From: Arthrobacter luteolus NBRC 107841
Lineage (GTDB): Bacteria; Actinomycetota; Actinomycetes; Actinomycetales; Micrococcaceae
Direction of reading: 5' to 3'
DNA length: 64,000 bases
NCBI RefSeq assembly: GCF_001552075.1
Contig: NZ_BCQM01000007.1
Span: 62,001 to 126,000, forward strand
Part shown: piece after piece, positions 16,157 through 23,136 of the stretch
How positions within the stretch are numbered: the stretch's first letter is position 1
Layout: each line of letters starts with the position of its first letter
Notes under the pieces: generated by a model
What the model saw: only the letters and a program-made list of their open reading frames with translations
What the model was told of the DNA's origin: nothing
Database searches by the model: none
Translations under genes and position numbers: made by a program

Positions 16157-17011
16157 TCAGGAGCAGTTGAACAGGCTTCCCCCGCTGGTGGGGCTGGACG
16201 CTGCCTTACCCTGCACCCACACCGTTACGGTCTTGCCGCCGCCTACGTATTTGGTGCTCACGCTCTCCTGCCCGCGCAGCTTCACCAGCGGCATCTCTGA
16301 GCAGGACCAGCCCGGGGCCAGGGTCACGCCGTTGTTGCTGTCCGCCACGTTGGCGTTCAGCTTGTATCCGGGATCCGCCAGATTGAGCGTGAGTTCCCAT
16401 TCAACGTCTTCAGCCTCGGAGGGAGAGGTGACGGTTGCGTAGAAGTTGAAGTTGTCCGGTTCCGGATAGCCCCAGGCATCCACCCGCACATCGGTGACGT
16501 CGCAGGTTTTGGTGCCCGTCGGGTCATTGAGCACAGTGCAGCTGACCATCGGAGCCTCGATAGACGGCTCGTACGTCCAGATTCCGGGGACCCCCCAGGT
16601 TCCGATGGTCAGCGCTACGCCCGCGACGTCGTCCGGGTTATAGGCGGGCACCGCTACGGTTGCCGAGCCGCTGGCATCCGCCGCCAGATCCGTGGAGCCG
16701 GCCGCCAACGCGGCACCGTCTTCATCAAACAACGTCAAGGCGAGTTCCTTGCCTGCGCAGGCGGTGCCCAGGCCGGACACCGTCACCGTGGACGCCTGGC
16801 CTGCGGTGGTGGTCCCGTTGGTCGCCTTGACTGCTGGCGTACACCGCTCGGCGACAGAGGCGCTCGGGACGCTTCCGGGCAGAAGCGGAAGCTGCGCGGC
16901 TGCGCCCGGGTGCACGGCGAGGACCAAAAGCAGAACCAGCGCTGCGAGGAGGACAGCCGCGGACAGCGGTCGACGCCGTGAGGGCGCGTTACGGTACCCC
17001 TGACGGTTCAG
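16157..17011 (-). CDS. Exported protein with a module shared with its operon partner; probable CTG start
   Basis: The mature protein is Ser/Thr/Gly-rich, beta-strand-like and acidic, with cysteines that could pair, and it has no known enzymatic motif. Residues 84-137 match residues 92-142 of the protein at 17735-18169 (shared pattern C-x-G, then TL-D-DG-AL, then V-VP and VA-V-I). The conventional start would be TTG at 16925-16927, which cuts the signal peptide in half. Extending to CTG at 17009-17011 gives 284 residues, a complete signal peptide (basic NRQGYRNAPSRRRPLS, hydrophobic core, AAA-Q cleavage region) and a strong GGAAGGAG seven bases upstream. I therefore place the start at the CTG. 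It is last in a three-gene operon with a SipW-type signal peptidase. Confidence 0.75.
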   Translation of the reverse strand: MNRQGYRNAPSRRRPLSAAVLLAALVLLLVLAVHPGAAAQLPLLPGSVPSASVAERCTPAVKATNGTTTAGQASTVTVSGLGTACAGKELALTLFDEDGAALAAGSTDLAADASGSATVAVPAYNPDDVAGVALTIGTWGVPGIWTYEPSIEAPMVSCTVLNDPTGTKTCDVTDVRVDAWGYPEPDNFNFYATVTSPSEAEDVEWELTLNLADPGYKLNANVADSNNGVTLAPGWSCSEMPLVKLRGQESVSTKYVGGGKTVTVWVQGKAASSPTSGGSLFNCS

Positions 17012-17040
17012 TGCAGGACTCCTTCCTTTGCGCGGGCAGA

Positions 17041-17724
17041 TTATGAGGTGGGCAAGTTTGAGGCAGGCAGGCTGAGGGCGGGCAGCTTCTCCGTCCCGGG
17101 GGCCGCATCGGACTCCGGCCTTGCCTCGTGATCCTGGCTAGCCTCGTGATCCTGGCCGGCCGCGGAATCCTGGCTGGCCGCGGAATCCGGACCCTCGGAG
17201 GCTTCGGCGGCCTCTTCCTCGCCGGACTGGGGCCACAGGAAGAACGCTGCGGCGAGAATGAGCAGCGACCCCCAGACGCCGGGGTTGCCAAAGCTGTAGA
17301 GGATGTTTCCCAGCTGCGGGATGTGCACCGCGGCAATTCCGACGATTTGTGAATTATCCGGCTTCCACGGGTCAAGGAAGTCGTTGTTGTCCCCCTGCAG
17401 GATCCATCCTGACTCAGCGTCTCCGCCGACAATCCGGTGAATCACCTGCGCACCGTTGGTGTCCGCCGGGCTGTACACAACGATGTCGCCGACGGAAGGC
17501 TCCCCACAGCGGGACCATACGAGGTCACCTGTGGCGTAGGTGGGGTCCATGGAGTGTCCTGAAACGATCGTCAGGGTGCTGCATCCTCCGAGGGAGGACG
17601 GCCAGAGGAAGTACAACAGGCCCGCAACAAAGGCTGCCAGGACGGCGCCCGTAAACCATGACCGAAGCCGGCGTGCGCGGGGCACGCCGGCGGTCGTCCC
17701 ATCATCTGAGGACGGTTCGGCCAT
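17041..17724 (-). CDS. SipW/ER-type (S26B) signal peptidase I
   Basis: This 227-residue membrane protease should cleave signal peptides of exported proteins. It has an N-terminal TM (about 23-42), the catalytic Ser motif VSGHSMDPTYATGDLV (Ser58), and VIHRIVGGD, where His96 replaces the Lys of ordinary bacterial signal peptidases. GDNNDFLDPW supplies Asp residues. A second TM lies at about 155-172. The Ser-His pattern marks the SipW/archaeal/ER subfamily. The C-terminal ~60 residues form an acidic tail with short repeats (SQDSAAGQDHEASQDHEA). The start is the ATG at 17722-17724; a GTG directly before it is an alternative. It sits between the genes of two exported proteins, which are its likely substrates. 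Confidence 0.9.
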   Translation of the reverse strand: MAEPSSDDGTTAGVPRARRLRSWFTGAVLAAFVAGLLYFLWPSSLGGCSTLTIVSGHSMDPTYATGDLVWSRCGEPSVGDIVVYSPADTNGAQVIHRIVGGDAESGWILQGDNNDFLDPWKPDNSQIVGIAAVHIPQLGNILYSFGNPGVWGSLLILAAAFFLWPQSGEEEAAEASEGPDSAASQDSAAGQDHEASQDHEARPESDAAPGTEKLPALSLPASNLPTS

Positions 17725-17734
17725 CACACTGCGG

Positions 17735-18169
17735 TTAGGAGTGGATGACAACCGCAACGTTGGAGACCTCCGAGGCCGGGACATCGGTCAGCGGAACGGT
17801 AACAGAGGTTCCGGACACGGTCCCGGTTGCCTCTGCACCGAGCGCGGTGCCGTCAGCATCAGAGAGCGTCACCTTGTACTTCAGGCCCTGGCAGGCTGAG
17901 GAGATCGACGTGAGGTTGAGGCTGGACGCCTTGTACCCCGCGTCAGGTCCCGGCGCGAAGCTGGTCTCGAAGTTGACGCCGATCGGCGTCCCCTCGTCCT
18001 GGCAGCTGGCGACGACGGTGGTGCCCGCGCCCAGGCTGCCGGTGCCGAGGTTCAGCTGAGCAGCGGCAGCGAGGGACAGGCCTGCTACACCTGCGGCAGC
18101 GAGGGCAGCGGCAGCGGCCTTACGGACATTGCGGTTCTTGCGGGTATTGCGGGTATCGGTAGAAGGCAT
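17735..18169 (-). CDS. Small exported protein, probable SipW-type signal peptidase substrate
   Basis: This 144-residue protein has a basic N-terminus (RNTRKNRNVRK), a hydrophobic stretch at about 18-37 and a mature part starting near AQLNLGTGSLGAG. The rest is beta-rich with cysteines at about 56 and 93. Residues 92-142 form a module (ACQGLKYKVTLSDADG, ending VSNVAVVIHS) that recurs in the operon's third protein. I recall this N-terminal style next to S26B signal peptidases in other Actinobacteria, where the products are annotated as hypothetical or SipW-dependent. It has no LPXTG and no second TM. GGAG lies seven bases before the ATG. The stop is ten bases upstream of the peptidase start, so the genes are coupled. 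Confidence 0.8.
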   Translation of the reverse strand: MPSTDTRNTRKNRNVRKAAAAALAAAGVAGLSLAAAAQLNLGTGSLGAGTTVVASCQDEGTPIGVNFETSFAPGPDAGYKASSLNLTSISSACQGLKYKVTLSDADGTALGAEATGTVSGTSVTVPLTDVPASEVSNVAVVIHS

Positions 18170-18316
18170 GTAGTCACTCCGTGTTCGAAAGGGCGCTCAC
18201 TTCAGGAGCGCGCAGACAAACTCCGACCACGCCAGCACCGCCGACAGGGCCGCCTGGGCTCAGCACCCAGGACGAGGACCACCGCGGCAGGGGGAATCAC
18301 CCACCGGTGCGGCGCT

Positions 18317-18352
18317 ACAAATATTAATAAAAAATTTGTGTGGATCATGCAA
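18317..18352 (-). promoter_or_regulatory. Promoter and inverted repeat of the SipW operon
   Basis: On the minus strand TTGCAT (18347-18352) and TATTAA (18324-18329) form a -35/-10 pair with a 17-base spacer, in an AT-rich patch that stands out from the GC-rich surroundings. ACAAAT (18317-18322) and ATTTGT (18334-18339) form an inverted repeat that flanks the -10 box and could be an operator. The leader to the first start codon is about 145 bases and includes a CCTGGG/CCCAGG hairpin at 18253-18271. Confidence 0.65.
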
Positions 18353-18411
18353 ACTGAACGCACGAGACGGCGGACACGCCCATTTCCCGGCGAAGAGCCG
18401 CCCAGCCGGTC

Positions 18412-20331
18412 CTAGGCCGTGGCCCCTGCGGAGGCGCCGGGCTCCGCAGCGGTGCCGGCAGCGGCAGCGTCACCATCGGCGAACTGGGTGCGGTACAGCT
18501 CGGCGTACCGGCCTTCCTGCGCCAGCAGCTGCGTGTGCGTGCCCTGTTCGGCGATCCGCCCGTCCTCGATCACCAGGATCCGGTCCGCGTTGCGGATCGT
18601 GGAGAGCCGGTGGGCAATAACGACGGCGGTACGGCCTTGCAGGGCCTCTGTCAGGGCAGCTTGGACGGCTGCTTCCGAGGTGGAGTCCAGCGCAGCGGTG
18701 GCTTCATCGAGGACCACGATGCGTGGCTGGGCCAGGAGCAGGCGCGCAATGGTCATGCGCTGGCGTTCACCGCCCGAGAGCCGGTAACCGCGCTCCCCCA
18801 CCATGGTGTCCAGCCCGTCCGGCAGCGACCGGATGAGTGGCTCAAGCCGTGCCCGGCGCAGGGCATCCCAGATCTCCTGCTCACTGGCCCCCGGATTAGC
18901 AAGCAGCAGGTTGGACCGGATGCTCTCGTGGAAGAGGTGCCCGTCCTGCGTGACCATGCCCAGGGCAGAACGCATTCCCGCGAAGCTGAGGTCCCGGACA
19001 TCCGTCCCGGAGAACGTGACGGAACCGGCGTCGACGTCGTACAGCCGCGAGAGCAGCTGGGCGATGGTCGACTTCCCTGCACCGGAACTGCCAACCAGGG
19101 CAACGGTCTGCCCGGGTTCCACCCGGAAAGAAATGCCATGCAGCACATCTTCGCCGCCGCGGCTGTCCAGGACGGCCACGTCCTCCAGGGAGGCAAGGGA
19201 GACCTTGTCCGCCGTCGGGTAGGCGAACCTCACGTCATTGAACTCCACGCCGAGCGGACCTTCCGGGACCGCAGCCGGCTGTTCCTTTTCCGAGATGAGC
19301 GGTTTGAGGTCCAGGATCTCGAAGACCCGCTCAAAGCTGACGACGGCGCTCATAATCTCTACCCGCGCGTTCGCCAGCGAGGTCAGCGGTGCGTAAAGGC
19401 GGGTCAGCAGCAGCGCCAGGGTCACGACGTCGCCGGCGTTCAGTGTCCCGGTCATGGCCAGGTAACCGCCCAGTCCATACACCAGCGCCAGCGCGAGGGC
19501 GGAGACCAGGGTAAGGGCCGTAACAAAGATGGACTGCATCATCGCCGTCTTCACGCCGATGTCCCGCACCCGGGCGGCGCGGACCGCGAACTCGGTGGAT
19601 TCCTGGTCGGGCCGCCCAAAGAGCTTCACCAGGGTGGCCCCCGGAGCGGAGAACCGCTCGGTCATCTGGGAGCCCATGGAAGCGTTGTGGTTCGCCGCTT
19701 CCCGGCGCAGTGCCGCCAGCTTGCCGCCCATCCGGCGTGCCGGAATGAGGAACACCGGCAGCAGGAGCATCGCCAGTACGGTCACCTGCCAGGACGTCGT
19801 GAGCATGACTATCAGAGTCAGAACCAGCGCCACGATGTTGCTGACCACGCCGGAGAGAGTTCCGCTGAACGCCTGCTGCGCCCCAATGACGTCGTTATTC
19901 AGCCGGCTCACCAGGGCACCTGTGCGGGTGCGGGTGAAGAAGGCAACCGGCATCCGCTGCACATGGTCGAACACGGCTGTCCGCAGGTCCAGGATCACCT
20001 GCTCGCCGATCCGGGAGGAGAACCAGCGGGTCGCCAGGGAAACACCGGCGTCGGCCACCGCCACCACGGCGATCAGGCCGGCCAGCCACAGGACCCTGTC
20101 CACCGCGGTTCCGGCGACAATCGCGTTAACAACCTCACCGGCTAAAACCGGTGTCGCAACGGCAAGGAAAGCGCCGCCGATGGAGAGCAGCAGGAACCCG
20201 ATGAGCTGCCGCCGGTAGGGGGACGCGAACGCGAGGATCCGTTTCAGCGTTTCCCGGGAAATCTTGTTGTCTGATCCTTTGGCGGTGGAGATCTTGTAGA
20301 GGGAACTCCAGGCCGCGCCTTCCATACTCAT
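18412..20331 (-). CDS. ABC exporter (TM domain fused to ATPase)
   Basis: This 639-residue half-transporter has a six-TM exporter domain (about 40-330) followed by an ATPase domain with Walker A GSSGAGKST (about 412-420), the Q-loop, signature LSGGERQRM, Walker B IVVLDEAT and H-loop IAHRL. It probably works as a homodimer that exports lipids, drugs or peptides with ATP. Between TM and ATPase the strand FAYPTADKVSLASLEDVAVLDSR contains an insertion relative to most exporters. The ATG at 20329-20331 follows AGGAAACC; a second ATG two codons later is possible. It is divergent from the histidine kinase gene over 207 bases. Confidence 0.93.
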   Translation of the reverse strand: MSMEGAAWSSLYKISTAKGSDNKISRETLKRILAFASPYRRQLIGFLLLSIGGAFLAVATPVLAGEVVNAIVAGTAVDRVLWLAGLIAVVAVADAGVSLATRWFSSRIGEQVILDLRTAVFDHVQRMPVAFFTRTRTGALVSRLNNDVIGAQQAFSGTLSGVVSNIVALVLTLIVMLTTSWQVTVLAMLLLPVFLIPARRMGGKLAALRREAANHNASMGSQMTERFSAPGATLVKLFGRPDQESTEFAVRAARVRDIGVKTAMMQSIFVTALTLVSALALALVYGLGGYLAMTGTLNAGDVVTLALLLTRLYAPLTSLANARVEIMSAVVSFERVFEILDLKPLISEKEQPAAVPEGPLGVEFNDVRFAYPTADKVSLASLEDVAVLDSRGGEDVLHGISFRVEPGQTVALVGSSGAGKSTIAQLLSRLYDVDAGSVTFSGTDVRDLSFAGMRSALGMVTQDGHLFHESIRSNLLLANPGASEQEIWDALRRARLEPLIRSLPDGLDTMVGERGYRLSGGERQRMTIARLLLAQPRIVVLDEATAALDSTSEAAVQAALTEALQGRTAVVIAHRLSTIRNADRILVIEDGRIAEQGTHTQLLAQEGRYAELYRTQFADGDAAAAGTAAEPGASAGATA

Positions 20332-20538
20332 ATGACGGTTTCCTTACGTAACGGCACCCTCCAGCTTAGGCGCTGGCGCAGTCCATCCACTGCGGGGCAT
20401 AACGGCCTGGTCCAGCGGCGAATTCCCAGGCGCAGACACGCGCGTCATCTGTGCCCATTACCACGGGAAACCGGGCTTCTGCTGGGATACACTGCAAACG
20501 GTCCGCAACCGGCCGGACACACAGAACGAAAGGCACCT

Positions 20539-22209
20539 ATGCCTACGGCGCCGACCTCCCAGGACTCCTTCACGGACAGCCGCAGCGATGACCTCCCGGC
20601 GCTGGTGGCTGTCAGTGACTCCGGCCTTCGGGCGGCGGTTGAGGAAGCCCTCTCGCTCGCTCAGCTGCGTCCGGTGTCCGCCGGCAGCGGGCCGGATTCC
20701 ACGTTCCCCGTCCTCGCCGTCGTTGACACCGCAGCCGTGGAAGCCGCCGGACCGGATCTGCGCAGGTGGCTGCTTCCGTCTGCCGAGGGGTCCGGGCCTC
20801 CGGTCATCCTGATCACGCCCGGTGAACTGCTCGACGTCGAGGACATGGTCCGGCGCGGCATCACCGATTTTGTACTCAGCCCCCTCACGGGCAATGAACT
20901 CGCGTACCGGGCTGCGCTGATCCGTGCGGAGTCACTGGCTCTGCGCCGGCGCCGGGAAGCCAACAACCTCCTGCGCGGAAAAACACGGGTGATCTCGGCT
21001 GCAGTACGCGCCACGAACGACCCGGACATCATGGCTGAGGCTGTGGTCTCCGGGCTGGGCGATGCCTTTGGGGCGGACCACGTTCTGCTGACCATTTTCC
21101 CGGATGAGCGGGTGCCGGAGCTGAAGAACACCTGGAGCCGTCCGGGTGCGGCAGCGTCCATTCCTGCTCCGGATCCCGAGCAGGCAGCCGCCGTTGCCGA
21201 TCTGCTGTGGGACAGCGGCAAGATGCTTGCGGCGCGGGACCACCGTGACCCGGAGTGTGACACCCATCCGATTCTCCATCCGGCACCCCTGGCTGCAGGG
21301 CTGCGCACATCGGTAATCGTTCCGCTGGGCCACGGCGACCGTCCCTTCGGCATCATCTGGCTGGCCGGAGAGAACGCTGCCCGCATCTGGACGCCCACCG
21401 AGCTCGCTCTGATCCAGCATGTCAGCGGCAACCTGGCCCACGGTTTGGTCCAGGGACACCTGATTACTGCGCAGCGGACCGTCCTGGCCCGGCAGCGGGA
21501 GCTTGACCGGGAGAAAACTGACTTCGTGGCAACAATCAACCACGAGCTCCGGACTCCGCTGACCTCGATCACCGGCTACCTGGACCTGATCCTGGATGGC
21601 TCCGGCGGCGGGATCTCCCCTGAGACCGCACAGATGCTGGAAATCGTGGGACGCAACGCCAACCGGCTCAACCACCTCATCGGTGATCTGCTCACCATCT
21701 CGCGCAGCGACGCCGAAGAAGTCCGCCTGGACGTGGAGGAAATTGTCCTGCAGGATCTGCTGGAACAGGTCATCGCTTCCCTGACGCCTGCTGCAGCGAG
21801 CCGCAGCATCGATCTCTCACTGGCTTGTGAGGACGCCGGGCTGCGGCTGGACGGGGACAGGGAACAGCTGGAACGGGTCTTCACGAACCTGGCCTCCAAC
21901 GCGGTGAAATTCACCCCGGTCAGCGGCTCGGTCCGGCTGCTTGCGGACCTGGTTCCGGGCGCGGACGGTGCACCCGCAATGGTGCGTGTCCGGGTCCAGG
22001 ACACGGGCATCGGCATCCCGGCGGAAGACCAGCCCAAGCTGTTCAGCCGGTTCTTCCGGGCTTCCAACGCGACGGCTGCGGCTATCCCCGGCACCGGGCT
22101 GGGCCTGGCAATCGTCCAGGACATGATCCACCAGCATGGCGGGCGGATCACACTGAAGTCCGCCGTGGGCGAGGGCACCTGCGTAGAAGTGCTGCTGCCC
22201 AGCGGCTAG
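20539..22209 (+). CDS. Sensor histidine kinase with degenerate receiver-like and GAF-like N-terminus
   Basis: The product (556 residues) has a receiver-like fold at about 15-125 (LPALVAVSDSGLRAAVEEAL, later RGITDFVLSPLTGNEL), then a GAF-like region (about 150-310), a HisKA dimerisation domain with ATINHELRTPLTSITGYL (His335) and an ATPase domain with N-box NLASNAVKF, DTGIGIP and GTGLGLAIV. No TM segment is visible, so it is probably cytoplasmic. No response regulator lies next to it. The ATG at 20539 is preceded by AAAGG; the longer frame upstream is noncoding. The 207 bases before it (20332-20538) hold a possible TACACT -10 at 20488-20493. Its stop shares CTAG with the convergent fdhD stop. 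Confidence 0.9.
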   Translation: MPTAPTSQDSFTDSRSDDLPALVAVSDSGLRAAVEEALSLAQLRPVSAGSGPDSTFPVLAVVDTAAVEAAGPDLRRWLLPSAEGSGPPVILITPGELLDVEDMVRRGITDFVLSPLTGNELAYRAALIRAESLALRRRREANNLLRGKTRVISAAVRATNDPDIMAEAVVSGLGDAFGADHVLLTIFPDERVPELKNTWSRPGAAASIPAPDPEQAAAVADLLWDSGKMLAARDHRDPECDTHPILHPAPLAAGLRTSVIVPLGHGDRPFGIIWLAGENAARIWTPTELALIQHVSGNLAHGLVQGHLITAQRTVLARQRELDREKTDFVATINHELRTPLTSITGYLDLILDGSGGGISPETAQMLEIVGRNANRLNHLIGDLLTISRSDAEEVRLDVEEIVLQDLLEQVIASLTPAAASRSIDLSLACEDAGLRLDGDREQLERVFTNLASNAVKFTPVSGSVRLLADLVPGADGAPAMVRVRVQDTGIGIPAEDQPKLFSRFFRASNATAAAIPGTGLGLAIVQDMIHQHGGRITLKSAVGEGTCVEVLLPSG

Positions 22210-23069
22210 GTGTCCGCCCCGGCACCGGCGGTCACTGAAGACTTCGCCTCAATGCGCTCCGGGAAGGCGTAGCAGTTCAGGGAGGTCCCGCGACTGAAGC
22301 CCACGAGTGTCATCCCGGCATCCCGGGCCAGGTCCACGGACAGTGCCGAGGGCGCCGAGACGGCTGCGAGGACGGGAATACCCGCCAGCTGCGCTTTTTG
22401 AACAAGTTCAAAAGACGCCCTGCCGGATACCTGGAGCACGGTTCCGCGCAGCGGCAGAAGCCCCGCCCGCAGCGCCCACCCCACCACTTTGTCCACCGCA
22501 TTGTGCCGGCCGACGTCTTCCCGCAGGCACAGCAGCTCGCCTTCGGCGCTGAACAAGCCCGCGGCATGCACGCCGCCGGTCTTCTCAAAGAGTGCCTGGT
22601 GGTCACGGAGCTTGTCCGGCAGTGAGGCCAGCACCTCAAGCGGAACCCGGACGCCGTCCTCGGCGACGTCGAAATGCGAAGACTTACGGACTGCCTCAAT
22701 GGACGCCGTCCCGCAGATGCCGCAGGAACTCGATGTGTAGACGTGCCGTTCCATGCCGGTGTCCGGAAGCGGGGTCCCGGGGCGCAGCTGGACGTCGACG
22801 ACGTTGAACGTCTGCTGCCCTTCCTCGTCCACCCCGGCGCAGTAGCGCAGACTGATGAGCTGCCCGGCCTCCCAGATGACTCCCTCAGAGACCAGGAAAC
22901 CTGCCACCAGGTCGAAATCGTCGCCGGGGGTCCGCATGGTCACCGTGAAGGACCGGCCCTCGAAACGGATCTCCAGTGGTTCCTCACCTGCTAATACGTC
23001 ATCCCGCCGGCTGACCGTGCCATCCGTGCGGAAGCGCGTGACGCGGCCACGCCGTGAAACCCGTCCCAT
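22206..23069 (-). CDS. fdhD: FdhD sulfurtransferase for formate dehydrogenase
   Basis: FdhD passes sulfur from a cysteine desulfurase to the molybdenum cofactor of formate dehydrogenase and is needed for its activity. The 287-residue protein has the hallmark SSSCGICGTAS motif (about 113-123) with the two essential cysteines, and the late VGRHNAVDKVVG and SGRASFELVQKA regions. The ATG at 23067-23069 follows AAGGAG by seven bases. It reads divergently from the probable client enzyme at 23137, with only 67 bases between the starts. Confidence 0.97.
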   Translation of the reverse strand: MGRVSRRGRVTRFRTDGTVSRRDDVLAGEEPLEIRFEGRSFTVTMRTPGDDFDLVAGFLVSEGVIWEAGQLISLRYCAGVDEEGQQTFNVVDVQLRPGTPLPDTGMERHVYTSSSCGICGTASIEAVRKSSHFDVAEDGVRVPLEVLASLPDKLRDHQALFEKTGGVHAAGLFSAEGELLCLREDVGRHNAVDKVVGWALRAGLLPLRGTVLQVSGRASFELVQKAQLAGIPVLAAVSAPSALSVDLARDAGMTLVGFSRGTSLNCYAFPERIEAKSSVTAGAGADT

Positions 23070-23136
23070 GCCATAGCTCCTTGATAAGTCCTAGACTGGC
23101 CCTAGCAACAGACTAGGTGATTTCCTACACAAGGAC

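Noticed and set aside
16014..18411. Genomic island integrated at tRNA-Arg
   Set aside because: The tRNA is a plausible integration site, but I see no integrase and found no second copy of the tRNA 3' end by eye downstream; the SipW islet alone is not enough evidence.
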